Shown one piece after another: positions 36,452 to 45,215 of a DNA stretch of 64,000 nucleotides. How positions within the stretch are numbered: position 1 is the stretch's first letter; every line of letters begins with the position of its first letter. Where the stretch lies: positions 1 to 64,000 of the forward strand of contig CAHJWI010000018.1 of assembly GCA_903642225.1 (NCBI GenBank), given 5' to 3'. The translations under genes were made by a program, and so were the position numbers. The DNA is from Acidobacteriaceae bacterium. Lineage in GTDB: Bacteria; Acidobacteriota; Terriglobia; Terriglobales; Acidobacteriaceae. The notes under the pieces were generated by a model. The model was not told the origin of the DNA. It worked only from the letters and a program-made list of their open reading frames with translations, and searched no databases.

Positions 36452-38032
36452 ATGCCAGTAGAATTAGCAGAGCAGCAAGCGTCAATGGTTGTAGATGCGA
36501 CCGGCGAAGACATCCGGTCCAGATGGGCGCGTTACGCATTCGCCGCATTTCTGGCGGGATACACGGGCCTGCTGGCGTGGTTCTGCCGCACCAAGTTCAT
36601 GGCCTTCGATGAGCTGCTTTCGTTCTACACCGATCGCGCACCGAGTGTGGCTCGCATGGTCGCGATACAGCGAGAATTCCCAGTGTCGCTCGATCCTTTG
36701 CTGTTCCATCTTGCCGCACACGGGGCGTTGCAGTTCGGGCTAGCTCCATTCTTTGCCGTTCGGCTGCCCTCCCTTATCGGTGCCGTTGTGATGGTGGTGT
36801 GCATTCACCGTTTCACGCGCCGTTTGAGCGACAGAGTGACAGCGGCGCTGGTCGTCGTAGGCCTGCTCATTAGCAATCAGTTCCACATGGTGGAAGCAAG
36901 GCCTTACGGGGTCCTGTTGGGCCTGGCAGCCCTGTCCCTGGTGCTTTGGCAGAATGCACTCCGCGGCGAGCATCGCAAAGCGTCTTTGCTAGGATTGTCT
37001 CTAAGTCTGGGTGCTGCTATCAGCAGTCATTACTTCGGCATTCTTCTAGTCCTACCATTTGCGATTGCAGAATGCCTGCGTGCGATGCGAAGACGAACAT
37101 TCGACCTGGGGCTTAGCGCAGCTATTTTGGCTAGTCTCGTCTTCGTGGCAGGGTGGTTGCCGTTTTTAGCAGGCGCACATCAGTACAAGTCAAACTATTA
37201 CATCAAGGTGCAAGCAAGCGATCTTGCACGTGCGTACACGTCAGTGTTTCAAAGCTTTATCGGTGCACACGCACCCGCACTGGAATGGCTGACCTGCGCA
37301 ATAGTGCTGGTCGCCGTCGTTCTAGGAGCCCGCAAAGGGTATCTGCGGGCGATGCAAACACAAAGCGCTCCGTCCTCTCAGGGTTTACACACGGAATGGA
37401 CGTGCGTGCTGCTGTTCGCTCTGTTGCCGGTGGCCGGTGTGCTGCTGGCCTGGGCAGCATCGGGAGCGTTTGAAATTCGGTATGTTGTGGAGTTCTCGCT
37501 GGGCATAGCGATCTGCCTGGCTGCGGGCCTGGTCGCCATCGTGCGCAACCGTTCTCTGCTTACGGGTCTCGTGTTCGCAGGCTGCATGCTCACAGTGGTG
37601 TCCCTGGCAAAACGGGTACAGCAGGACAGACTCGACCGTGCGTTGCTCCAGCGTGTCGCAGACCAAACCGCTGGCAGCCCGACATTACTGACGGATAAGG
37701 AGGAGTATCTGTGGATACATGCGAGCCAGGATCAAAGCGCAGCAGCGGCAAACGCCCTGTGGGTTGCTGACATACGCCGCGAGATCGCTGCTACGGGCAG
37801 TGACAATATCGATCGCACAGTGCTGAATCTGAACGCCATCGCAGCTCTACCTGTACTGTCGTACGGTGATGCCCTTCGCCATCCGCCAACGTTGCAGATA
37901 ATCGTGAATGACCGAAGCGAGCCAAAAAACTGGCTGCCCTCAGCGCTCGCCGGGTCTGGCCGGAAAACCACGCCCGTGCAGCGGATAGGGACGGATCAGG
38001 TATATCAAGTCGAAGCCTCTGGAACTCCCTAG
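36452..38032 (+). CDS. GT39/ArnT-like membrane glycosyltransferase
   Basis: This 526-residue protein has an N-terminal membrane helix followed by the acidic loop FDELLSFYTDRAPSVARMV. Next comes DPLLFHLAAHGALQFG, and multiple further helices lead to a soluble C-terminal domain (about 400-526). This is the plan of GT-C enzymes such as the PMT/ArnT group, where the first periplasmic loop carries the catalytic acid (here the FDE motif). Such enzymes add a sugar from a polyprenyl-phosphate donor outside the membrane. The ATG follows GGAGAG. It is the last gene of the plus-strand arm; sugar and acceptor are unknown. Confidence 0.78.
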   Translation: MPVELAEQQASMVVDATGEDIRSRWARYAFAAFLAGYTGLLAWFCRTKFMAFDELLSFYTDRAPSVARMVAIQREFPVSLDPLLFHLAAHGALQFGLAPFFAVRLPSLIGAVVMVVCIHRFTRRLSDRVTAALVVVGLLISNQFHMVEARPYGVLLGLAALSLVLWQNALRGEHRKASLLGLSLSLGAAISSHYFGILLVLPFAIAECLRAMRRRTFDLGLSAAILASLVFVAGWLPFLAGAHQYKSNYYIKVQASDLARAYTSVFQSFIGAHAPALEWLTCAIVLVAVVLGARKGYLRAMQTQSAPSSQGLHTEWTCVLLFALLPVAGVLLAWAASGAFEIRYVVEFSLGIAICLAAGLVAIVRNRSLLTGLVFAGCMLTVVSLAKRVQQDRLDRALLQRVADQTAGSPTLLTDKEEYLWIHASQDQSAAAANALWVADIRREIAATGSDNIDRTVLNLNAIAALPVLSYGDALRHPPTLQIIVNDRSEPKNWLPSALAGSGRKTTPVQRIGTDQVYQVEASGTP

Positions 38033-38139
38033 CTTGTGCTGTGCGCCCTCGCGAGTCGGTCACGTTCGTGGAGCAACTTCAAAGCAGAGCTCGTCCCGCG
38101 CTGTGAAGGGACGGCCAGAGCTGCTGTTCTCGGCCAATG

Positions 38140-38778
38140 TCAGGCGATCGCGAGCACCGCACTGCAGATAGCGACCGCGGTACGCGCGGTGTGGCTGATG
38201 GAGATAGAGCAGCCTGGATGAAGAGGCCGGCCGATGCTGTCGCGCCCAATCTCAATCGCTCTAAGATGACCTGTGGGTGCGCCCTTGACACCGGCTTTCA
38301 GGATGGCTTCCTTGGCTGCCCATGTGCCGCACAGGGACGACCGTACGTCGGACTGGCGTACACAGTAGCTGATCTCTGCCGCTGTGAAATTATCCTGATA
38401 GAACGGGTGCTCGCGATAGTCAATGGCTTCTGGCAGGTTGTCGACCTCCTCGATGTCGATGCCCACAACGGGAGCACCGGTTGCCGCGCCAAGACTGACG
38501 ATCGAAGCCGGCTCCCCGATCTTGATCGCATTGGCAGATGACTGCGCTGCCGCCTCGACGAGCGCAACTCCATCGCCGCTCGCCATCAGTTCACGCACAG
38601 AAAATGGGACGGTCGAACTGATGACCGCCAGGCGCAGGGTCAACTGCTGCTGGCGTGCCCAGGACGAGAACGCAGCTCGCTGCACGGAGCGCAGGCGAAG
38701 GGGTGTATCGGCCGCCAATGTTTCGCCGGTCAATCGCGACAAATATGTAACAACCTGATCAGTCCCTGCCGTTTCCAT
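38140..38778 (-). CDS. carrier-domain-like/4'-phosphopantetheinyl transferase fusion
   Basis: This 212-residue protein has two parts. Residues about 1-70 resemble an acyl carrier protein: VVTYLSRLTGETLAADTPLRLRSVQ, then PFSVRELM, with Ser31 of RSVQ at the place of the DSL serine. Residues about 100-212 are a PPTase with GIDIEEV (Asp108, Glu110), F...AEISYC, the signature WAAKEA at 153-158 and SISHT at 193-197. PPTases attach the phosphopantetheine arm to carrier proteins, so this may modify its own N-terminal domain. The ATG follows AGGAGG, 22 bases behind the E2 gene, in an operon E1-E2-PPTase. The carrier identity of the N-terminus is inferred from pattern only. Confidence 0.8.
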   Translation of the reverse strand: METAGTDQVVTYLSRLTGETLAADTPLRLRSVQRAAFSSWARQQQLTLRLAVISSTVPFSVRELMASGDGVALVEAAAQSSANAIKIGEPASIVSLGAATGAPVVGIDIEEVDNLPEAIDYREHPFYQDNFTAAEISYCVRQSDVRSSLCGTWAAKEAILKAGVKGAPTGHLRAIEIGRDSIGRPLHPGCSISISHTARTAVAICSAVLAIA

Positions 38779-38800
38779 GCCGAGCCTCCTGTTTCAACTC

Positions 38801-40204
38801 TTACCAGCCGCTCCAGCAGCTCCCGCAACATAGGACTTCTTCGCCATTGAGTCCTACGACCTTCAGCAATCCTTTGTCCTTACTGGACTTCACGGCTTCC
38901 TTGGCGGAACGGCCACAGAAGGAGCACACAGTCGCTGACACGACCGCGAACTCATCCGTCGCGAAGCTGAGCAACCGGTCACGCAGATCGTTAAGGAAAG
39001 CCATCACTTCCCTGCCTTCGGTGACGCGGTGATCGAAGCCGGCGAACAGCCGGTAACCCGCTAACGAGCTGGAGGTGATGCCGACGATGCAGCTCTGTCC
39101 GCGAGGCAGAAGTGGCAGTACAAAATCCAACTGACCGCCGGAAAGATCCGTCACCGTGAAGGTAGCGCGTGTCAGTTCCTGGGCGGTCAGCTCGTTGTTG
39201 ACGTATCGTCCAACTGCGTCGGCAATGGTCTGCGCAAGTTCCGGCAGACCCGCACGGTCCGCGTGTTCAATACCGTAGACCATGAGTCGGCCGCCATCAT
39301 CGATCGCCAGACCTGCGTGAATGGATGCATGCTGAAAGATCTGGCCGTCTGCGTAGAAAGAGTTCAGCCGGGGGTACTTATGCATCAGGCGTGCAGACTC
39401 GTAGAGCACAAAATCAGTGATTTTGCCTGCAAGAAAATCACCGGGCTTGCGCCGCACCAGCAAGGGTCCCAGGTCGACCCCGAGCACAGAAAGCATGGTC
39501 TGGCCCGCGCCTTGGCTCAGCGTCTCTATTTCCGCGCGCTTGCGCTGCCCAACGGGAGAACCGGGCAGTGTGCCAACAGGCACCTTTGCAGCTGGCGGTG
39601 CCGCCAGTGGAGCCGTTGGTGCTGGCGGAGAGCTGAGCTCCGCCAGCTGGTTCTGACATGCAACGTGCGCAAGCACGTCCGCTGATGTCACGAAGTCTGC
39701 ATCGAACTGCGCCGGTGACAGCGCGTGTTTGGTAAGCAGGGTCAAGGCGGCGATCGAGAAACGTGCCTCGTTTTGACGCGGCTTCACAGGGCGAGGCGAA
39801 GGTGTTGCGAGGGAAGTAGGTCCGTTATCTTGTACGGGAGAGGGCGCTGGGGCGGATGGAGGCTCGACCATCGCCGCTGCAACCTGCTGCGGTACGTCCG
39901 CAAGAGTCGCAGGGCCTGCAACAGGTGCGGGTACATCAACACGCTGACCCCGTACCGCGAACTCTTCTGGAGAGACAATCCGGGCAATGGTTACGCCAAA
40001 GAAGACGGTCTGCCCGGCGGCTAACTCGTGAACCACGATGCCATCGCCCGGTGAGACATGCTCCTCCGTTGCTTTGGAGTTTTCGATTTCAAAGAGGGGC
40101 TCATCCTTGACGACAGACGTGCCACTTTCTACAAAGACCATGGTCACCACCGCGGACTCGTCATTTGCGGTGTCCCGCTCCAGCATCATGTCTAAGGTAT
40201 TCAT
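38801..40204 (-). CDS. lipoyl E2-like acyltransferase with C-terminal zinc-ribbon-like tail
   Basis: This 467-residue protein opens with a lipoyl domain (about 1-80; lipoyl-lysine Lys44 in ENSKAT). A Pro/Ala-rich linker follows, then a weak peripheral-subunit-binding-like stretch (about 145-180) and a catalytic-like domain (about 230-415). The E2 active-site motif appears as DHRVTEG (His392) instead of DHRxxDG, so the second acidic residue is Glu for Asp. The last 45 residues carry CxxC at 427-430 and CCGSC at 459-463, a zinc-ribbon-like tail not usual for E2. It shares an ATGA overlap with the E1 gene and precedes the PPTase gene. It probably takes an acyl group from E1; the acceptor may not be CoA. 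Confidence 0.85.
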   Translation of the reverse strand: MNTLDMMLERDTANDESAVVTMVFVESGTSVVKDEPLFEIENSKATEEHVSPGDGIVVHELAAGQTVFFGVTIARIVSPEEFAVRGQRVDVPAPVAGPATLADVPQQVAAAMVEPPSAPAPSPVQDNGPTSLATPSPRPVKPRQNEARFSIAALTLLTKHALSPAQFDADFVTSADVLAHVACQNQLAELSSPPAPTAPLAAPPAAKVPVGTLPGSPVGQRKRAEIETLSQGAGQTMLSVLGVDLGPLLVRRKPGDFLAGKITDFVLYESARLMHKYPRLNSFYADGQIFQHASIHAGLAIDDGGRLMVYGIEHADRAGLPELAQTIADAVGRYVNNELTAQELTRATFTVTDLSGGQLDFVLPLLPRGQSCIVGITSSSLAGYRLFAGFDHRVTEGREVMAFLNDLRDRLLSFATDEFAVVSATVCSFCGRSAKEAVKSSKDKGLLKVVGLNGEEVLCCGSCWSGW

Positions 40205-42270
40205 GCTGCACGCTCCATCAGGGCAGAAATTGCACTGCAGACGTCTTGTATGCTCGGCAAGGCAACCGCCTCAAGCGACGCTGCCGATGGGATGGGCATG
40301 GGCTTACCACTGACCCTGCTCGCCACAAAGGTAGGCCCCAGCACTTCTTGTAGCTGCGCAATGACCTCGGCACCGACACTGCCGTATCGTGACCCCTCTT
40401 CGACGACCACCAGTCGTCCGGTTCGTCGAACTGAATCCAAAATGGGGTTGAGATTGACCGGAGATAGGCTTACCGGAACCAGGAGCTCGGGAATCGCATC
40501 GGCCTTATCGAAAATGTCCATCAATCCATCCGCAACAAAACGAGCCATGCCGCCATAGGCAAGCAGCGTAACGCTGGCACGAGCGTGCTCTGCATGGACG
40601 CGGAGTGTTGGCAGCAACGTGCCGTCAGTCTCGGTCGTGAAGCCTGCAGGCGGGGTGAACGTGCGCGCCGTGTAGTCACTTTTGTTTTCCAGCAGGATCA
40701 CTGGGCAGCGGAGATCCTGAATCCCGGCGAGCAGCGTCTCTGCCTGTCCCAGTGAATTCAGACTGGCTGTGCACACGTTATCTACCCCAATTAAAAATCG
40801 CTCCAGCGATTGCGAGTGGGTTGGCCCATAGCCGCGTCGACCCCCCATGGGCGTCCGCAGAATCACGGGGCAACTGAACTTCTGGTTGTACATGTTAAAC
40901 ATCTTCGAGGCGTTATTAATGATCTGGTCGAAGGCATAGGTGATGAAGTCGCCGAACATGATCTCCACAAACGCGCGACGCCCCGTAACGGCAAGGCCAA
41001 TGCCGATTCCCGCGATGGCGGCCTCGCTGATCGGTGTGGTGCGCACCCTCGCTCCGAAAGCAGTGCTCATGCCCTTTGAGAGTTTGAACGCTCCACCGTA
41101 TGGATCTTCGATGTCCTCACCAATGAAGAACGCGTCCTGATCGCGCTGAAGCCAGGATGTATAGAAACCATTGAGCTGTTGAGCGGTACGGCGATCTTCC
41201 TTTGGATTGCCTTCGACAGGTTGCCAGCACACTGGCTCGTCCGCGGCATGCCGGGGCAGCTGGTCAACAAAGTAGTGCTGCGGATCGAGTGGAGGCTTCG
41301 TCAGGGCGAGGGCAATCGCGTCAGCAGCCTCGGCCGCGAACTCCTTGTAGAGGGTGTCGTAGTTCTGGTACTCGCGAACGGCAATCGTCGCTGGATCATG
41401 ATCACGAAACCACGCCACCTCATCAGGATTGCGCGTGTCGTCTCCCTTGGAGTGAGGGTTTAGCCGGTACGTGCCGAGGGTGACAAAGGTGGGCAGGCTC
41501 TGAGACCTTGCCCTGTCCATGGCCTCGCCCAGAATCCGATCAAAGTGTACAAGGTCCCATGTGTCGGCAGACACAGTGTTCACGCCAAATCCGCGTGCCC
41601 GTTCCGCAATCTGGCCGGCTACGGAGTTCGCCTGCGGCGTGGACTGGCTGTAGAAATTGTTTTCACACACGATGACATGCGGCAGGCTCCAGAGCGAGTC
41701 CAGATTCAGTGTCTCGTAGACTATTCCCTCACCCAGCGTGCCTTCGCCCAGGTACGAGACCACTACGTCCGCGTTACCCTTTGTCTTGCGGTCGAGCGCT
41801 ATGCCCGCAGCCACTGGCAGCAGCCCACCCTGCTGTCCATTCGACAGGAAGTTCTTTGCCCACAGGTGCTGGCTGCTGCCGATGCCGGCGCAAATTCCGT
41901 CTGCGTTGCCGACCAGTTCGTCGATGAGGCCGCGCCAATCGCGAGTGGCCGCAATAAAGTGGCCGTGACACCGATGATTCGACGTCACGAAATCGTTTCT
42001 GCGCAGATGCTTCGCCAGAATCGCGCCAGAAAACTCCTGGCCGATGCACGTGTGAATTGTGCCGTGCAGTTTGCCCTGGCCAAATAAGTCGTAGAGCGCA
42101 TTCTCCACCGCTCGAATTCTTAACGCCACTTCAATCTCAGGCCGATTCGTGCTTGCACGAAGAAAGCGATGCGTGGCTTCCAAGCCGCTGATCGCACTGG
42201 CGCAGGCCGAGCTAATCGCCGGCGCAAAGTTGTGTTGCGTGTGCTCTGTCTCCAAGCCGCTGAAAGCCAT
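40201..42270 (-). CDS. fused E1 alpha-beta 2-oxo acid dehydrogenase
   Basis: This 689-residue thiamine-diphosphate enzyme joins both E1 chains. The alpha half (about 35-340) has LHGTIHTCIGQEFSGAI, SNHRCHGHFIA (98-107), and the ThDP site GEGTLGEG at 175-182 ending in ENN at 203-205. GEG replaces the usual GDG. The beta half (about 385-689) begins GEDIEDPYGGAFKLSKGM. It contains PISEAAIAGIGIGLAVTGRRAFVEIMFGDF, ILRTPMGGRRGYGPTHSQSLE, and VVEEGSRYGSVGAEV. Fused forms exist but are less common than separate subunits. The ATG follows AAGGAGA. It would decarboxylate a 2-oxo acid and load the acyl group on the E2 lipoyl arm. No E3 gene is present. Confidence 0.92.
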   Translation of the reverse strand: MAFSGLETEHTQHNFAPAISSACASAISGLEATHRFLRASTNRPEIEVALRIRAVENALYDLFGQGKLHGTIHTCIGQEFSGAILAKHLRRNDFVTSNHRCHGHFIAATRDWRGLIDELVGNADGICAGIGSSQHLWAKNFLSNGQQGGLLPVAAGIALDRKTKGNADVVVSYLGEGTLGEGIVYETLNLDSLWSLPHVIVCENNFYSQSTPQANSVAGQIAERARGFGVNTVSADTWDLVHFDRILGEAMDRARSQSLPTFVTLGTYRLNPHSKGDDTRNPDEVAWFRDHDPATIAVREYQNYDTLYKEFAAEAADAIALALTKPPLDPQHYFVDQLPRHAADEPVCWQPVEGNPKEDRRTAQQLNGFYTSWLQRDQDAFFIGEDIEDPYGGAFKLSKGMSTAFGARVRTTPISEAAIAGIGIGLAVTGRRAFVEIMFGDFITYAFDQIINNASKMFNMYNQKFSCPVILRTPMGGRRGYGPTHSQSLERFLIGVDNVCTASLNSLGQAETLLAGIQDLRCPVILLENKSDYTARTFTPPAGFTTETDGTLLPTLRVHAEHARASVTLLAYGGMARFVADGLMDIFDKADAIPELLVPVSLSPVNLNPILDSVRRTGRLVVVEEGSRYGSVGAEVIAQLQEVLGPTFVASRVSGKPMPIPSAASLEAVALPSIQDVCSAISALMERAA

Positions 42271-42427
42271 GCCGTCTCCTTCACCCCGTTTTGCCCCAAG
42301 CTAACATGCTACGAAGTGTTTCAAGTGGGTTGTGGCCTTTAGTCCGCCACTTTCGTACCCTGTAATTCGGTCACTGCTGTTACTAATACGTTTGCGGGGG
42401 TCATACGCCCCGCCAAAGGACTACTGA

Positions 42428-42919
42428 TTGAGTGATTACGCCTATCGTCTGACGAACGCCCTGCTTGGTAGCGAAGTAGTCCCTGCATTCCTCCGTACCA
42501 AAGCAATGCGAGCTTTGGGCTTTCGCATGTCCACCGAAGCGACGATCTGGGCCGGAGCAAACCTGCGTTCCAAACGGATCACCATCGGCTCTGGCGTCTT
42601 TATCAACGTTGGATTTTACCACGATGGATACGACGAATTGTTGATAGAAGACAATGTTCGTATCGGACCCTATGTACGTATCCTCACCGCCACTCACGAG
42701 ATTGGACCGTCACAGCAACGGGGGTTGATTGAGGTTCTTGGCAAGCCGGTCTCCATTCGCGACGGCTGCTGGATCGGTGCGGGTGTAACCATCCTGCCGG
42801 GTGTTACCGTTGGCCGGGGGTGCGTACTTACCACCAACTCCGTCATTTTCGAGGACACAGAACCAGACGGGATGTATGCGGGAAATCCCGCACGGCGGGT
42901 CCGCGATCTTGATCCTTAG
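42428..42919 (+). CDS. left-handed beta-helix (hexapeptide) O-acetyltransferase
   Basis: This 163-residue protein starts at TTG seven bases after AAAGGA. Hexapeptide repeats run through the protein (IWAGANLRSKRITIGSGVFINVG, LLIEDNVRIGPYVRILTATH, VSIRDGCWIGAGVTILPGVTVGRGCVL). The active-site histidine is in TATHEIG, and the closing motif is GMYAGNPARRVRDL. These are signatures of the NodL/WcaF/maltose acetyltransferase group, which use acetyl-CoA. It would acetylate a cytosolic sugar of the repeat unit. It is divergent from the E1-E2-PPTase operon with 157 bases between starts. Confidence 0.93.
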   Translation: MSDYAYRLTNALLGSEVVPAFLRTKAMRALGFRMSTEATIWAGANLRSKRITIGSGVFINVGFYHDGYDELLIEDNVRIGPYVRILTATHEIGPSQQRGLIEVLGKPVSIRDGCWIGAGVTILPGVTVGRGCVLTTNSVIFEDTEPDGMYAGNPARRVRDLDP

Positions 42920-42962
42920 AGCCGGGGAACGACTCCTCCCTCCCAAAATCCGACACCCTGCA

Positions 42963-43466
42963 CTACAGGGCGAGCAGAGTTTCTCGTTCAGCCGACCCCT
43001 GGTGGACCGTCACACCTTCGCAACCGACGTTGAAAGTAACCGACTGCGCGATGACACACCGCGCGTGGGCCGACTCATGCATCGACGCAAGCAGGGCTTC
43101 GGTTACATGGGGCTGCACCGTCACCCGGGGACGCAGCGTAACCCCGGAAAAACGAGCTGTCCCGTCTGCATTGGCCTCCATCGTGCCTTCGGCGGTGTCC
43201 ACGTATTCCTCAACAGCGATTCCCGCCTCTGAGCACAGGTGTAAAAACCAGAGTTGATGGCACGCAGAGATGGCACCCACCAGTAATTCCTCCGGGTTCC
43301 AGCGCTTTGGGTCGCCTCGGAACGCCGGATCGGACGATCCGGCAACAGGCGGTTTTGCCGCTGAAGAAAGCTCGAAAGAACGTTCGTAGCTGCGGTATCC
43401 GGCAGTACCAACTCCGGTGTTTCCGGTCCAGCGAACGACTGTTTTGTAGTTGTGGTTTCGTGCCAT
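42963..43466 (-). CDS. OsmC-family peroxiredoxin
   Basis: This protein of about 167 residues has the OsmC plan: an N-terminal beta region, PEELLVGAISACHQLWFLHL with the peroxidatic Cys69, and ARCVIAQSVTFNVG with the resolving Cys137. OsmC proteins reduce organic hydroperoxides in the cytosol. I choose ATG 43466, which has GGAG nine bases upstream; ATG 43502 adds twelve residues with no ribosome site. It is convergent with the hexapeptide gene (44 bases apart) and probably not part of the polysaccharide pathway. Confidence 0.9.
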   Translation of the reverse strand: MARNHNYKTVVRWTGNTGVGTAGYRSYERSFELSSAAKPPVAGSSDPAFRGDPKRWNPEELLVGAISACHQLWFLHLCSEAGIAVEEYVDTAEGTMEANADGTARFSGVTLRPRVTVQPHVTEALLASMHESAHARCVIAQSVTFNVGCEGVTVHQGSAERETLLAL

Positions 43467-43785
43467 GAGGACCTGCTCCGTCACCTCCGGCGTTTTGTTC
43501 ATCGCGGTAGGCTAGCGATAGTCTGTCTGGTTCTTCTACACGGTGTGCTGTCGTTTGGCCACATTCCGCTTTCAGGCGACACCGGCCCGGCAAGAAGACC
43601 GTATCGCTACAAAGTTATGAGGCGGGCATTCGGAATCGTCCGGCGATCCGCTCCACGAGAGAAGGCCGGAGAAGTTACTCCGTGCCTCCGGTTCCAGACT
43701 TACGCAGGTTGAACTTCACCCCCTCAACATACTGAGTACCCGCGTTCGGTCCGGTTATAGACTCAACTCACACGAGAGGACCAAG

Positions 43786-44895
43786 TTGGATCGATCGAAG
43801 CTTCACACGGCTCATCCGGAGCAGCGGAGTTTGGACGCAGATCCGCACATTCCAACGACTGATCACCAGAAGTTGCGAGTGACCTCTGCCAGGAACGCTG
43901 GGCGGGAAGAGGCAGCACCGGCCAGAACCTCTGTACTGAGTGGCACCATCTTCCACGAGTCATGGTGGATGGAGATCGCCTCGGAGGGCTCGTGGTCGCA
44001 GGTAACGGCGTATTCCGGCGGCCTCTTAGTTGGACGTCTCCCCTTTCAGATCTCGAAAGGCAGGTTCGGCATGACGATCCTGGATATGCCGCCGCTGGTC
44101 CATGTTCTTGGGCCGATAGTAGCCCCACAGTTTTCCGTTGGCAACTGCCCCGGCGTACTGAAGGGAATGTCCATCGTCGACCAGCTGATCGCACAACTGC
44201 CAAGAGCCGCGCACGTTTCATTCCGGCTGCATGGAGGTATGACGCACACGCTCGGATTCGAAGCAGCCGGATTCACAAACAAAGCAGGTTTCACCGTAGA
44301 GATCAAACCGGACACGCAGACCGTCCTTTGGCGTCAGATGCGCGACAAAACCAGAAATGTTATTCGCCGAGCGGAGGAACGCCTCGACGTAGACACAGAG
44401 GCAAGCCCTGAGGTGTTTCTCGACTTCTACCAGGACAACCTGCACAGGGTGAAGCGAAAAAACTTCTATTCCCGTAGCGTTTGTTCTCGTCTCCTTGAAG
44501 AGTGTCTACGGCGCGGTGTAGGCAGAATCTTGTTGGCACGGGACAAGCGTGGCGAGGCACAATCGGCCATTTTCACCGTCTGGGATCACGAGACAGAGTT
44601 CTACTTCCTGTCGACACGCCGGCCCGACTCCGTCAACGGAGCAGCTTCCCTGCTGGTATGGAAGGCGTTGCAGCATGCAAGTGAGAACGGTCTGAAGTTC
44701 GATATGGACGGTCTGCACATTGTGAACGATAGCTGCCCGAACCTGCTGCTACTCACTGGTTTTGGTGGGATCATCACACCGCGTTATCAAGTTCATCGAT
44801 CCTCGCTCACAGTTCAGCTTGCATCCAGCCTGCGCGAATCTTACGTCCAGGGTTTGACCCGTATCAGGCGCAAACCAAGGCACTTCACAGGCTGA
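43786..44895 (+). CDS. FemAB/GNAT-type acyl- or aminoacyltransferase (BioF2-like)
   Basis: This 369-residue protein starts at TTG five bases after GAGAGGA. It shows the double-GNAT fold of the BioF2/FemAB-like family: SGTIFHESWWMEIAS, LPFQISKGRFGMTILDMPPLVHVLGPIV, and RQMRDKTRNVIRRAEERLDV. Then come FYQDNLHRVKRKNFYSRSVCSRLLE, AIFTVWDHETEFYFLSTRRP, and ASLLVWKALQHASENGLKFDMDG. Family members in polysaccharide loci are thought to acylate or aminoacylate sugar residues; this is family knowledge, not shown here. No signal peptide. It is the last gene of the polysaccharide region. Confidence 0.75.
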   Translation: MDRSKLHTAHPEQRSLDADPHIPTTDHQKLRVTSARNAGREEAAPARTSVLSGTIFHESWWMEIASEGSWSQVTAYSGGLLVGRLPFQISKGRFGMTILDMPPLVHVLGPIVAPQFSVGNCPGVLKGMSIVDQLIAQLPRAAHVSFRLHGGMTHTLGFEAAGFTNKAGFTVEIKPDTQTVLWRQMRDKTRNVIRRAEERLDVDTEASPEVFLDFYQDNLHRVKRKNFYSRSVCSRLLEECLRRGVGRILLARDKRGEAQSAIFTVWDHETEFYFLSTRRPDSVNGAASLLVWKALQHASENGLKFDMDGLHIVNDSCPNLLLLTGFGGIITPRYQVHRSSLTVQLASSLRESYVQGLTRIRRKPRHFTG

Positions 44896-45215
44896 ACGCC
44901 GAAACCTAAACCAGCGCCGGAGCCCGGTGGTGCAGGCCTCGCAGGTACAAGTCGTGCGTGGTCACACCCACGTCGGCCAGCTACTCGCACATCGTCTAGC
45001 CTTCCCGAAAGCTTGCTTCGCCGCTGGGCAACAATCCGGCTCACGCCCACACGCGCAATGAGCACCATCGCGGTCAAAGGGTTCGGTGTGGCGGGCCATT
45101 CACTAAAGTGGACCGGCAAGAACGAAGTACGAGGCTCAACCGATGTGCACCTTAACTACACTGCATGGATGCGCTACTATGGCCGTGTCCGTATACCATC
45201 CGACAGAGGACTCAC
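44896..45215. other. intergenic stretch before the alpha-mannosidase gene
   Basis: About 320 bases with no convincing gene on either strand; small ORFs lack family features. It carries the leader of the GH38 gene, whose ribosome site AGAGGA is at 45205-45210. No hairpin or repeat stood out. Confidence 0.5.
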
